Assembly: GCF_024499055.1 (NCBI RefSeq)
Contig: NZ_CP071249.1
Coordinates: 2,225,001 to 2,289,000 of the forward strand
Direction of reading: 5' to 3'
Length of the DNA: 64,000 nt
Source of the DNA: Turicibacter bilis
GTDB taxonomy: Bacteria; Bacillota_I; Bacilli_A; MOL361; Turicibacteraceae
Shown here: piece by piece, positions 1 through 8,509 of the stretch
Numbering within the stretch: position 1 is the stretch's first letter
Layout: each line of letters begins with the position of its first letter
The notes under the pieces: model-generated
What the model was told of the DNA's origin: nothing
The model's input: only the letters and a program-made list of their open reading frames with translations
Database searches by the model: none
Translations under genes and position numbers: made by a program

Positions 1-83
1 TCATTATTCCAGTTGTCATCATTTATTTATTCTTACAGAAATATATCATTAGTGGAGTTACTCGTGGAGGATTAAAAGGGTAA
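1..83 (+). CDS. Sugar ABC transporter permease, C-terminal end (partial)
   Basis: Only the last 26 codons and the stop are in the window. They read as a hydrophobic segment followed by FLQKYIISGVTRGGLKG, the usual C-terminal signature of MalG/UgpE-type inner-membrane permeases of carbohydrate ABC importers. It lies 98 bp upstream of a family 1 solute-binding lipoprotein on the same strand, so the two very likely form one transporter operon, with other parts left of the window. The exact substrate cannot be read from this fragment. Confidence 0.75.
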   Translation, partial: IIPVVIIYLFLQKYIISGVTRGGLKG

Positions 84-181
84 TGATATGCTAAGAAAAA
101 AAGAGCTAATAGCGGGTATTAAAGGAAATAATCCTTTTATACATACATAATTCAATGCTAATTGAATAGGAGGACTAAAAA

Positions 182-1495
182 GTGAAGAAATTAATGACAT
201 CTTTATCACTTGTTGCTGGTGTAACAACATTAGCAGCTTGTTCAAGTGATAAAAAAGAACAGGCACCATCATCAACTGAGATTGTAACAACAATTGAAAG
301 TCCTGTAACAATCGAATTTTGGCATGCTATGGCAGGAACAAATCAAGAAGCTGTTGATGCGTTAGTAAATCAGTTCAATACAACAATTGGGGCTGATAAA
401 GGAATTACTGTTAAACCTGTATATCAAGGTCAATACACAGATTTAAAAACGAAAACAACAGCTGCTTTAAAATCAGGTTCAGCTCCAGCTATTGCTCAAG
501 CATATCCTGACTGGGTTGCTGAGTATTTACAATCAGGAAATGTAGTAGAATTAGATCCTTATATCTTAAATGAAGAAGTTGGAATTAATGATTTTGATGA
601 TATCATTAAATCTTATCGTGATGAAAATAGCCAATATGAAGGTGGAAAGTTCTACTCTTTACCATTCAATAAATCAACAGAAGTTCTATACTACAATAAA
701 ACATTCTTTGATCAAAATAACTTAACAGTACCAACAACTTGGGATGAGGTAGAAGAAGTTTCTGCTAAAATCAAAGAATTAACTGGAAAAACTGCATTTG
801 GTATTGATGCACCAGCAAACTACTTCATTACAATGGTACAACAATTCGGTGGACAGTATACAAACTCTAATGGAGACATCTTATTCGCTGAAGATGGAGC
901 TAAATACGCGATTGAAGCTTTAGAGTTATTAAAACGTAATGCTGATGCTGGTTACTGGCGTTTACCAGGTGAAGATAAATATCTTTCAGGACCATTCATG
1001 AGTGAATTGCTTTATATGTACACTGGATCATCTGCTGGATACTCACATATTGCAACAGCTGACTTTGAAGTTGGTATTGCTCCAATTCCTCAAATCTCTA
1101 AAGAAACAGGTGCGGTTATCCAACAAGGTACAAATGTTGTTGTTTTCAATCAAAATAAATCACAAGAAGAGGTTTATGCAGCATATGAGTTTGCTAAATT
1201 CTTATCTTCATATGAAGGAAACTTAGCATTTGCAACAGCAACTTCTTATTTACCAATTCGTGAATCAGTTATTGCTTCTGATGCATATCAAAAATACGTA
1301 GCTGAATCTAATGATCAAACAAAAGTAGTTGGACCAGAACAAGCTGATTATTACTTCTATGATCCTTCATTCTTCAAAGATACATATTCTTCATACAATG
1401 TTCGTACAGCAGCTGAAAAAGCTGTTGAAGCGGTTGTATTAAGTGGAGTATCTCCAGAACAAGCGATTCAAGAAGCTGTTAACTCTTTGAAATAA
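182..1495 (+). CDS. ABC transporter substrate-binding lipoprotein, UgpB-like
   Basis: This 437-residue lipoprotein is the extracytoplasmic receptor of an ABC importer. The signal peptide ends in a lipobox L-A-A-C with Cys20 as the lipidated residue. The mature part starts with the EFWHAMAG motif seen in UgpB-like glycerol-3-phosphate and glycerophosphodiester binding proteins, within the family 1 solute-binding fold. The start is GTG, chosen because AGGAGG at 168-173 lies 8 bp upstream. It follows the end of a permease gene and ends at a strong hairpin terminator, so it is the last gene of its operon. UgpB-type specificity is inferred from the motif; a general sugar receptor is the alternative. 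Confidence 0.8.
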   Translation: MKKLMTSLSLVAGVTTLAACSSDKKEQAPSSTEIVTTIESPVTIEFWHAMAGTNQEAVDALVNQFNTTIGADKGITVKPVYQGQYTDLKTKTTAALKSGSAPAIAQAYPDWVAEYLQSGNVVELDPYILNEEVGINDFDDIIKSYRDENSQYEGGKFYSLPFNKSTEVLYYNKTFFDQNNLTVPTTWDEVEEVSAKIKELTGKTAFGIDAPANYFITMVQQFGGQYTNSNGDILFAEDGAKYAIEALELLKRNADAGYWRLPGEDKYLSGPFMSELLYMYTGSSAGYSHIATADFEVGIAPIPQISKETGAVIQQGTNVVVFNQNKSQEEVYAAYEFAKFLSSYEGNLAFATATSYLPIRESVIASDAYQKYVAESNDQTKVVGPEQADYYFYDPSFFKDTYSSYNVRTAAEKAVEAVVLSGVSPEQAIQEAVNSLK

Positions 1496-1513
1496 TTACT
1501 ATTTTTAATGCAC

Positions 1514-1548
1514 AAAATAGAGGTGGACTTCTACCTCTATTTTTCTTT
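1514..1548 (+). terminator. Rho-independent terminator after the ABC lipoprotein
   Basis: A 9-bp stem AATAGAGGT / ACCTCTATT (1516-1524 with 1533-1541) is followed by a T-rich tract. Confidence 0.85.
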
Positions 1549-1576
1549 ATAATTTAAAATAAGGAGGATTAAAACT

Positions 1577-2518
1577 ATGACAATTCAACAACAAATTATT
1601 AAGAAAATTGAAGAATTTGATACAATTATTATTCATCGTCATGTTATTCCTGATGGAGATGCATATGGTTCATCATTTGGATTAGCGGAATTAATTCGCA
1701 CAAGTTTTCCAGAAAAAAAGGTATATGTAGTTGGTGAAGAATTAGATTACCTAAAATATGTAGGGACAACAGATAAGATTGAAGATTCAGTTTATGAGGG
1801 TTCATTAGTTATTATTACTGATACATCAAATGCAGCACGCATTTCAGATGAACGTTGGAAGTTAGGAGCATTTAAGATTAAGATTGACCATCATCCATTC
1901 TCAGATGAATATGCAGATATTGAATGGATTGATACATCATATACATCAACTTGTGAGATGATTACAAGCTTATTAATTGAAAATAATTTAGAAATTAATG
2001 ATAATGGGGCACGTTGCCTATTTAATGGAATTGTTTCGGATACAGGGCGCTTCTTATTCCGTGGAGTAAGTGAGCAAACTTTACGTTATGCAGCACAACT
2101 ATTAAAATATGATTTTGATATGATTGACTTATATTCAAATATGTACACACAATCTAAGTCGATGGTACGTTTTAAAGGGTATGCTTTATTAAACTTTGAA
2201 GAAACAGATAAGGGTGTTGGTTATCTTAAATTAACAGATGAAAAATTAAGAGAACTTAATATAGATGAAAATTCAGCTTCTTCACAAGTTAATACACTAG
2301 CGAATATTGAGGGAATAAAAATTTGGGCATTCTTTGTAGAAGATAAAGAAAATAATGATATTCGAGTAAATTTACGTTCGAGTGGAGCTGCTGTAAATGA
2401 GGTTGCAAAAAAATATGGTGGAGGTGGCCATGTTCAAGCCGCTGGTGCTCGTGTAAATAGTTGGGATATGATTGATCAAATGATTCAAGACTTAGATGAA
2501 TTGGCAAAAAAACATTAA
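1577..2518 (+). CDS. nrnA: DHH-family nanoRNase / pAp phosphatase NrnA
   Basis: A 313-residue cytoplasmic phosphoesterase. The N-terminal DHH domain shows DGDAYGS (motif I), ITDTSN (motif II) and KIDHHPF (the DHH motif), which bind two metal ions. The C-terminal DHHA1 domain has the substrate-binding GGGGHVQAAG motif. Family knowledge: NrnA degrades 2-5-nucleotide RNA and dephosphorylates 3'-phosphoadenosine 5'-phosphate. Length fits B. subtilis NrnA. AAGGAGG at 1561-1567 sets the start. surE follows after only 11 bp, so the two are co-transcribed nucleotide-salvage enzymes. Confidence 0.9.
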   Translation: MTIQQQIIKKIEEFDTIIIHRHVIPDGDAYGSSFGLAELIRTSFPEKKVYVVGEELDYLKYVGTTDKIEDSVYEGSLVIITDTSNAARISDERWKLGAFKIKIDHHPFSDEYADIEWIDTSYTSTCEMITSLLIENNLEINDNGARCLFNGIVSDTGRFLFRGVSEQTLRYAAQLLKYDFDMIDLYSNMYTQSKSMVRFKGYALLNFEETDKGVGYLKLTDEKLRELNIDENSASSQVNTLANIEGIKIWAFFVEDKENNDIRVNLRSSGAAVNEVAKKYGGGGHVQAAGARVNSWDMIDQMIQDLDELAKKH

Positions 2519-2529
2519 GGAATGATAAA

Positions 2530-3246
2530 ATGAAGATTTTAATTACAAATGATGATGGTATTAAAGCTCCAGGAATTCATACATTAGCACAAATTGTTTC
2601 TAATTATGGTGAGGTTTATATTGTAGCTCCACATACTAATAATAGTGCTGTTGGTCATGGAATCACAATGCGTCGCCCATTAAAGTCTTATCCTGATTCG
2701 ATTAAAGGAGCTACTTTAGCGATTGGTGTAGATGGTACGCCTGCTGATTGTGTAAAGTATGCTTTAGCACATTTAAAAATAAAGCCTGATTTAATTTTAT
2801 CAGGAATTAATGATGAGCGAAATGTGGGGACAGATGTTTTATATTCTGGAACGGTCTCAGGTGCTATTGAAGCTAATTTATGTGGTTATCCTGCCATGGC
2901 AATTTCAACAACTAACTCAAATTTTGATATTGTGAAGTCATATTTTCCAGCCATTTTTGAAAAGTTATTATCACAAACATTATTAACAGATACGACAATT
3001 AATATTAATTTTCCCTCATTAGAAGAACCTAAAGGGATCAAAGTTGCAACTGTTGGTATTAGTCGTTATGATGAGTGTTATGTCGAAGAACAAGGAGGAC
3101 ATCGTTTATCAGGTCCATTAATCGATATTGATCAACCAGAAGAGACTGATGTTAAATCGATTAAGAATGGTTATATTACGATTACACCATTAAAATTTAA
3201 ATTATATGATGACGATAAAATTTTTGAATTAAGTAAGTTATTTTAA
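2530..3246 (+). CDS. surE: 5'/3'-nucleotidase SurE
   Basis: A 238-residue SurE-family nucleotidase that releases phosphate from nucleoside monophosphates. Seen in the sequence: the N-terminal metal-binding ITNDDGIKAPGI motif, DGTPADCVKYAL, and SGIN followed by DVLYSGTVSGAIEA. In the SGINxGxNxG motif the first glycine is replaced (SGINDERNVG). The start has a weak AAGGA site that overlaps the nrnA stop, suggesting translational coupling. Its natural terminator now lies about 2.4 kb downstream because an IS66 element has inserted immediately after the gene. Confidence 0.9.
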   Translation: MKILITNDDGIKAPGIHTLAQIVSNYGEVYIVAPHTNNSAVGHGITMRRPLKSYPDSIKGATLAIGVDGTPADCVKYALAHLKIKPDLILSGINDERNVGTDVLYSGTVSGAIEANLCGYPAMAISTTNSNFDIVKSYFPAIFEKLLSQTLLTDTTININFPSLEEPKGIKVATVGISRYDECYVEEQGGHRLSGPLIDIDQPEETDVKSIKNGYITITPLKFKLYDDDKIFELSKLF

Positions 3247-3248
3247 TA

Positions 3249-3256
3249 AAAAAATT
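3249..3256. repeat. Left 8-bp target site duplication of the IS66 element
   Basis: The sequence AAAAAATT directly left of the element is repeated exactly at 5611-5618 on its right. Eight base pairs is the duplication length typical of IS66. Confidence 0.85.
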
Positions 3257-3288
3257 GTAAGCGGGTAATAATAACACGTATAGAAAAA

Positions 3289-3336
3289 AGAAGACCTCAC
3301 CTGTAGACTGAAAGTACAGATGAGGTCTCTTTTCTT
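3289..3336 (-). terminator. Bidirectional terminator at the tnpC end of IS66
   Basis: A 13-bp stem with one mismatch (3293-3305 with 3315-3327, GACCTCACCTGTA against TACAGATGAGGTC) is flanked by A-rich DNA on the left and T-rich DNA on the right. It can stop tnpC transcription and also shield the element from transcription entering from surE. Confidence 0.8.
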
Positions 3337-4935
3337 TTAGATTCCTTTACAATATTCTTGAACATTTTTTGCCCATGGTAAAAAGTCCTCCAAGAGCTTT
3401 GGTTTCATTAAAAACTCAACATTTGGTAGGTGTTCAAATAAATAAGTTAAATACTTATAGACATTTAAGCCATGTTCCTTAGCCGTTTCGATGACGCTAT
3501 AAATGATCGTATTGGCTTCAGCCCCTGATAAGCTTGTTGAAAATAAGTAATTTTTCCGTCCAATCACCACGGTTTTGATGGCACGTTCGGCACGATTATT
3601 CGATACTTCTAATCGTCCATCTTTCAAAAATGCCATCAGTTCTTTCTTTTGATTTAAAACATAGTGAACCGCAGTTTGTAACTTACCTTTCATGGGAATG
3701 AAGCTCCCTAGAAAGTCATAAAAAGCTTCGATCACTGGCTTGACCTGTAACTGACGTTGCTCATAACGCTCCTCAGGCGATAATTCCTGGAGTTCTCGTT
3801 CAATCTTAAAAATTTGGTTACAGTAGTCAATGGCTTGTTTTGCTTTCCCATTCTTCCCTGGCACATCCTTGAACTTGCGACGGGCATGCGCCCAACATCC
3901 CACTAATTCAATATTCGGTAAGTTCTTATATCCGGAATAACCATCACAATGCAGGTAGCCTTTAAATCCATCGAGTAATTGTTCAGCGACGACTCTTGCA
4001 CGAGTTAAATCTGCGTGATAATAAACGATGGGTGTTTCGCATTCTTTACCTGTTTGAATTAACCAGATTCGTGCTTGAGAGGTTGGGTCACGTCCATCCG
4101 TTCGATTTAACACTTGATAGTGTGTTTCATCGGCATGAAGAACTTCTTCTTTTACTAAGATTTTGGCGAAATAATCGTAAAGTGGGCGTAACCAATCATT
4201 GGCGACTTTGATCATCCAGTTCGCCATGGTGCGTCGACTTAATTCTAAACCATACGTCTTCCATTCTTTCTCTTGACGATAAAGGGGGAGGCTTAATTCA
4301 TACTTTTGATGAATCATCCAGGCTAGAACACTAGGCCCAGCTAAGCTCCTTTGGATCGGTCCTTTAGGGACTTCAGCACATTGAATGGGCTGTGGTTCAT
4401 AGAAATCATCATGACAATCACACTTATAAGCGTGTGAATAGTACACTTTTTTATATAACTTGGCTGGGATAAAACAAACCTCTTCACGAATAATTTTCTT
4501 TCCTATCGGTTTCATCTTTTCACCACAAGACTCACATTGGCAAGCTTCATCGTGTAACTCACAGTGAACTTCTTCAATCGGTAAATCTTTGGTTAACTCG
4601 GCTTTACGACCGGATACCTTACGTCGACGATACGTGATTTCTTCTGTGGGTTCAGTCTTTGTTTCGTGGTTTTCTAAATGAGGATCCTCAAAAAGTGAGA
4701 GTTGATTGGGATCAACTTTAGTTTTCTCGCTTGAGGATCCAAAAAGCTTTTTTGTTAGAAATTCTACTTGTTCCGTTAATTGTTGAATTTTTAGAGTCTG
4801 CTCAGTGATTTGTTGATCTTGTTGAGTGATTCGTTGAGTTTGTTGATCCAGTTTTTTTAATAAGTTCTGATTTTCTTTGATTAGTTTTGATTCAAACGTA
4901 CTCAACGGTGCCACCTCTTTTTCTAAATGATTCAT
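3337..4935 (-). CDS. tnpC: IS66 family transposase TnpC
   Basis: A 532-residue full-length transposase. In order: an N-terminal Gln-rich coiled coil (about residues 15-65), a zinc-binding CQCESCG segment (about residue 135), and the DDE catalytic domain with Asp in VLHADET, Asp in HCDGYSGY and Glu in SNNRAERAI. The C-terminal IS66 tail follows. It is last in the tnpA-tnpB-tnpC order. No frameshift or stop interrupts it, so the protein should be functional. Confidence 0.95.
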   Translation of the reverse strand: MNHLEKEVAPLSTFESKLIKENQNLLKKLDQQTQRITQQDQQITEQTLKIQQLTEQVEFLTKKLFGSSSEKTKVDPNQLSLFEDPHLENHETKTEPTEEITYRRRKVSGRKAELTKDLPIEEVHCELHDEACQCESCGEKMKPIGKKIIREEVCFIPAKLYKKVYYSHAYKCDCHDDFYEPQPIQCAEVPKGPIQRSLAGPSVLAWMIHQKYELSLPLYRQEKEWKTYGLELSRRTMANWMIKVANDWLRPLYDYFAKILVKEEVLHADETHYQVLNRTDGRDPTSQARIWLIQTGKECETPIVYYHADLTRARVVAEQLLDGFKGYLHCDGYSGYKNLPNIELVGCWAHARRKFKDVPGKNGKAKQAIDYCNQIFKIERELQELSPEERYEQRQLQVKPVIEAFYDFLGSFIPMKGKLQTAVHYVLNQKKELMAFLKDGRLEVSNNRAERAIKTVVIGRKNYLFSTSLSGAEANTIIYSVIETAKEHGLNVYKYLTYLFEHLPNVEFLMKPKLLEDFLPWAKNVQEYCKGI

Positions 4936-4998
4936 GTTAGGCTTAGTATGCCCAAAAGTAGATAGAAAATACAGGTTTTATTACCATTTTATAATGAT

Positions 4999-5355
4999 TT
5001 AAATCAGACATCCTGTTTGAGCTGGTTTAATGGCTTTAGGTTGTTGGATAGATAAGCCTTCAAGTAGCCAACGAAGCTCCTGACTCGTTAATTTTTTGAC
5101 TTCTTCTTGGTTTCGTGGCCATTGAAGGTTACCCTTCTCAATCCGTTTATATAATAAGATAAAACCGTCTTTATCCCAATAAAGGGCTTTGAATCGATCT
5201 TTTTTTCGTCCACAAAATAGGAAAAGGGCATCGTTAAATAAATCAAGATTATACTTGTTCGTAATGATACCTGCTAGTCCATCAATGCCACAGCGCATAT
5301 CGGTGTGACCGCAAACGATAAATATGTTTTGAACATTCGAGAAATTAACGAGCAT
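4999..5355 (-). CDS. tnpB: IS66 accessory protein TnpB
   Basis: A 118-residue protein with the IS66 Orf2 signature HTDMRCGIDGLAGI near the N-terminus and ALFLFCGRKKDRFKALYWDKDG in the middle, positions conserved across this family. Family knowledge says TnpB is required for IS66 transposition, though its biochemical role is unclear. Its start codon lies inside the end of tnpA (11-bp overlap), the usual translational coupling of IS66. Confidence 0.93.
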   Translation of the reverse strand: MLVNFSNVQNIFIVCGHTDMRCGIDGLAGIITNKYNLDLFNDALFLFCGRKKDRFKALYWDKDGFILLYKRIEKGNLQWPRNQEEVKKLTSQELRWLLEGLSIQQPKAIKPAQTGCLI

Positions 5356-5524
5356 ATTTAGACATCTCCGCTAAAACGGCATGTAAGATATGTTTATCAA
5401 CTCCGTTATAAAACGTCGCTTCAGCACCGTTTATTTTGAAGTAACATGAAGGGATATCGGTATAGCGCTGATCAGATGAAGGTTGATTCAACTGAACAGG
5501 AACAATGATCGGATTTTCTTTCAT
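5345..5524 (-). CDS. tnpA: IS66 accessory protein TnpA, short form
   Basis: A 59-residue reading frame from ATG at 5524 to TAA at 5345, beginning MKENPIIVPVQLNQ and ending VLAEMSKYAR. An AGGAGG site lies about 11 bp upstream. The position, first of three genes and overlapping tnpB by 11 bp, matches the small TnpA accessory protein of Gram-positive IS66 elements, which is shorter than the Gram-negative form. Assignment rests mainly on gene order, since the sequence is short. Confidence 0.75.
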   Translation of the reverse strand: MKENPIIVPVQLNQPSSDQRYTDIPSCYFKINGAEATFYNGVDKHILHAVLAEMSKYAR

Positions 5525-5531
5525 AAAAAAA

Positions 5532-5582
5532 TTGACCTCCTTTTCTTTGATAGCTTCATTTTAGCTCAAAGTTGGAGGTCAA
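5532..5582 (-). promoter_or_regulatory. Inverted repeat that can hide the tnpA ribosome binding site
   Basis: On the minus strand TTGACCTCC (5582-5574) can pair perfectly with GGAGGTCAA (5540-5532), and the second arm contains the tnpA Shine-Dalgarno sequence. A transcript entering from outside the IS would carry both arms and mask the site. A transcript starting between them would not. This is the layout known from IS10 and IS50; its use here is inferred. Confidence 0.55.
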
Positions 5583-5610
5583 AATAGACAGGTTTATATT
5601 ACCCGCTTAC

Positions 5611-5650
5611 AAAAAATTCCCGGGAAATAATTCTCCGGGAATTTTTTTAT
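5611..5650 (+). terminator. Original surE terminator, now right of IS66
   Basis: AATTCCCGG pairs with CCGGGAATT around the loop at 5625-5632, followed by T7. The A-tract and first stem bases are the right target-site duplication (5611-5618), so the hairpin survived the insertion intact. It works in both directions and overlaps the stop codon of the facing HD-GYP gene. Confidence 0.85.
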
Positions 5651-6864
5651 GGGGACATCTTTGTAACGATGCTCATATACTCATTTTTGAATTTGTGATA
5701 TGGATTCGACAGAGATGAGAGATATTGACAAAAATCGTCATATTTATCAATTACAAGATCGACTAACGATTGATCAATCTTTGATTGAGCTGCTAATTCA
5801 GATAATATATTAATAATTTTATCCTTTGGGAAGCTTTCTTTATAACTTCTAGCGGCCATTAATGCTCCCATAATATCAGCAACAATAATAATTCTAGCTG
5901 GAATAGATAGTTGGTCTTTTTTTAAACCAAAAGGATAGCCTGTCCCATCTAATTTTTCATGATGATAAGAGGCATATTCTTGAACCTCTTGGATTCCTAA
6001 ATTTTCCAAAATCTCGTACGTAATAGTAACGTGTTCTCGCATAATCTCCATTTCTTCATTAGTTAACTTTCCTGGTTTCTCGAGAATATTAATTGGTGTA
6101 GAAATATTTCCAATATCATGAAGCATTGCTGCTAATGAAATTTTTTGAACCATACTATGATTATAATTCATCTTTTGGGCTAAAAAATTTGAAATAGCTG
6201 ATACCATAATCGTATGTAAGACCGTACACTCACTACGTAAATCAATCGTATAACTAATCATAGATAAATATTTAATGGCATTTTCGGGTGATTGAATTGA
6301 CTTAGCAAAAAAATTACGAAGCAATTGTTTAAAATAACCTGTTTGAATATTGTCTATTAAGTTTTCCTTTCGATTAATTTCGTGAAATTCTGAAATGAAT
6401 TGACTATCGATTTCTGTATTTAGTGAGAGAAAGAAATCTTCAATTTGCCAGCTATAATTAAAGAAAATACTCATTCGATCGATAAAATAAAGAAGGGATG
6501 TTTCAGGTTTATATGGAGATTCGTAGCTCTCGTAATCTGAATGATGATATAAAATTATATCAGATAAATGCGAGATGGGGGAAAAATGTTTAATGAATAA
6601 TGCTCCATAAATAGCATGATCATATGAAGGTGAATCAATATTTAGAAATTTATCAAAATCTTTGGTTTTATAAGAACCAATGTCATGAAGTAAAGCAATG
6701 GTAACTAGATCATATAATTCTTTTTTAGAATAAGTCCCTCTATTATCTAGTAATCGCCAATATAAATAGGCTACTTGAGACGGGTGATCATCTATTCTAG
6801 CATCTAGGTAGGAAAAACATTTTTGACAGATTAACATAATATTTTCAAGTGTAATTTGATTCAT
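5647..6864 (-). CDS. Tandem HD / HD-GYP domain protein, putative c-di-GMP phosphodiesterase
   Basis: A 405-residue soluble protein without membrane segments. The N-terminal half holds a plain HD domain (LLHDIGSYK, then DHAIYGA and YHHSDYES). The C-terminal half is a full HD-GYP domain: HDIGNISTP, the EHV helix, YHHEKLDGTGYP and VADIMGALMAARSY. HD-GYP enzymes hydrolyse c-di-GMP or related cyclic dinucleotides at a metal centre, and the HD and GYP residues are present here. No receiver or sensor domain is fused, so the input signal is unknown. It is a single gene with its own promoter region. Confidence 0.88.
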   Translation of the reverse strand: MNQITLENIMLICQKCFSYLDARIDDHPSQVAYLYWRLLDNRGTYSKKELYDLVTIALLHDIGSYKTKDFDKFLNIDSPSYDHAIYGALFIKHFSPISHLSDIILYHHSDYESYESPYKPETSLLYFIDRMSIFFNYSWQIEDFFLSLNTEIDSQFISEFHEINRKENLIDNIQTGYFKQLLRNFFAKSIQSPENAIKYLSMISYTIDLRSECTVLHTIMVSAISNFLAQKMNYNHSMVQKISLAAMLHDIGNISTPINILEKPGKLTNEEMEIMREHVTITYEILENLGIQEVQEYASYHHEKLDGTGYPFGLKKDQLSIPARIIIVADIMGALMAARSYKESFPKDKIINILSELAAQSKIDQSLVDLVIDKYDDFCQYLSSLSNPYHKFKNEYMSIVTKMSP

Positions 6865-6932
6865 AACTATACCTCATAGTGTTTTTCTTATATATTAATA
6901 CGAAACGAATGAGATATGTTGATGATAAATCC

Positions 6933-6990
6933 AATTATTGTAATAAAAGTATCTGTTTTTTGTTATTACAATAATTTAATGTGTTGTCAA
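6933..6990 (-). promoter_or_regulatory. Promoter of the HD-GYP gene with a 14-bp inverted repeat
   Basis: On the minus strand TTGACA (6990-6985) is followed after 16 bp by TAATAA. Perfect 14-bp arms AATTATTGTAATAA (6933-6946) and its complement (6963-6976), separated by 16 bp, overlap the -10 region and could bind a dimeric or tetrameric repressor. Which protein binds is not known. Confidence 0.5.
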
Positions 6991-7020
6991 TAAAGAAAAG
7001 TGTCATCACTTTATAAGAAA

Positions 7021-8484
7021 TTATATTAGAGGAAGAATTGTCATCTTTTTAGGTAAATTGAATGAATCAAGAATCTGCTCCAAGATAGATATTCCTTGCA
7101 CAATCTGTTCTTCACTACAGGCAGCAAAACTTAAACGAATATACTGTTCGGTTGAAGTGTCTTGACTAGCGTTGAAAATAGAGCCTGGCATAATTAATAA
7201 AGATTGCCTTTGACAGGCTTTACAAAAATCTTTTGATTGAATATAAGAAGGTAATTTGATCCAAAAATGTAAGCCACCATTTGGTTCTAAAAAACTAATC
7301 CCATATTTTTTTAATGAATTTAAACCGTTTAACATAAGTGTATATTTTCTTTTGTAAATTGCTTTCATTTGTTCAATGTGTTGATCCCAATCTCCCTCGC
7401 GTAAATATAAATCAACAGTTCTCTGAATTAAACCAGATGATGAAATGTCGGTATGATGTTTAGCATTCATAATCAATGTGGATAATTGAGGTGGAACTGC
7501 GATAAACCCAATTCGAAGGCCGGGCATCATGAGTTTAGAAAAGCTTTTAATATAAACTACTCGATGATAAGTATCAAGTGATATAAAGTTGGGTTTAGCT
7601 ATAGATGAATCATAGCAGATTTCAGCCATTGAATCATCTTCAACAATATAGAAATCATATTGTTCAGCTAGTTTAATAATTCGTCTAAGCTTTTCTTCAG
7701 AGTAGGAAATAGTCGATGGATTTTGAAACTTACTCATCAGGTAGAGTAATTTAGGATGATGTGTTTGAAGAAGGTGTTCAAGTTCTTCAAGATTTAATCC
7801 ATCCTGTTCAAGAGAGACTTCTTTGATTAGAACACCTCGTGATTTAAAAGCAGCAAGGGCTCCTGTATAGGTTGGATTTTCAACGATAATAGTATCACCA
7901 GCATTTAATAACACTTTCCCGATGATATCAATTCCTTGTTGCGCTCCAGATACAATCTGAATATATTCAGGAGCAATATTAATCATATGATGGCGTTTCA
8001 TGTAATGACTTAAGCTTTCTCGTAATGGTTCATATCCATTACTTTCATGATACCCAAAGGCATAACCTTGATCACGATCTAAAACAATATTTAAATAATT
8101 TTTAAAAGCAGTAATAGGGAAGATACTTGGATCTGGGGTGGCGCTTGCAAAGTTAATTTCATTTGCACGTAAATGAATCTGTTGCTGAGTCATTTGTTTC
8201 ATTGGTATATCTAGAACATGAGTTGAAGTTTTGGGTGCTTTTTCAATGATGAAGTAGCCACTTCCCTTTTTAGCCTGAACTAGACCGTTCGTTTCTAACT
8301 GTTTATAGGCAGAGACGATCGTAACTGTATTAACGCCTAAGTGAGAAGCCAGTTTTCTAATTGAAGGGAGTGGAGTATTAGCAACTAGTTGTTTTTGATG
8401 AATCATTTGAGTTATTTGATTAGCTAATTGCATATACATTGGATTAGCATTATTTTTATCTAAGTGTATCGGTACAGGGAACAT
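7021..8484 (-). CDS. pdxR: MocR/GntR-type PLP-dependent regulator PdxR
   Basis: A 487-residue fusion of an N-terminal GntR winged helix (PLPSIRKLASHLGVN, about residues 40-55) and a class I aminotransferase-like domain. The PLP-binding lysine is in SFSKLMMPGLRIG. It is divergent from pdxST, the typical position of PdxR, which activates pyridoxal phosphate synthesis when PLP is scarce. I place the start at ATG 8484, because the upstream in-frame ATG at 8493 directly abuts the AAAAAGGA site and leaves no spacing. No partner aminotransferase activity is implied. Confidence 0.9.
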   Translation of the reverse strand: MFPVPIHLDKNNANPMYMQLANQITQMIHQKQLVANTPLPSIRKLASHLGVNTVTIVSAYKQLETNGLVQAKKGSGYFIIEKAPKTSTHVLDIPMKQMTQQQIHLRANEINFASATPDPSIFPITAFKNYLNIVLDRDQGYAFGYHESNGYEPLRESLSHYMKRHHMINIAPEYIQIVSGAQQGIDIIGKVLLNAGDTIIVENPTYTGALAAFKSRGVLIKEVSLEQDGLNLEELEHLLQTHHPKLLYLMSKFQNPSTISYSEEKLRRIIKLAEQYDFYIVEDDSMAEICYDSSIAKPNFISLDTYHRVVYIKSFSKLMMPGLRIGFIAVPPQLSTLIMNAKHHTDISSSGLIQRTVDLYLREGDWDQHIEQMKAIYKRKYTLMLNGLNSLKKYGISFLEPNGGLHFWIKLPSYIQSKDFCKACQRQSLLIMPGSIFNASQDTSTEQYIRLSFAACSEEQIVQGISILEQILDSFNLPKKMTILPLI

Positions 8485-8509
8485 TGTTATCATTCCTTTT
8501 TATTTTATA

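Larger units (their letters stand above)
3257..5610 (-). mobile_element. Complete IS66-family insertion sequence
   Basis: A 2354-bp element bounded by perfect 14-bp terminal inverted repeats GTAAGCGGGTAATA (3257-3270, inverted at 5597-5610) and flanked by the 8-bp direct repeat AAAAAATT. It holds the three-gene IS66 set on the minus strand in the order tnpA, tnpB, tnpC, all intact, plus an internal terminator at the tnpC end. Intact genes and identical duplications point to a recent, possibly still active insertion. The site is the left foot of the surE terminator hairpin. Confidence 0.93.

Noticed and set aside
88-150. A 20-codon open frame between the permease end and the ABC lipoprotein
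   Set aside because: It has no ribosome binding site and no recognisable sequence; it looks like spacer DNA.
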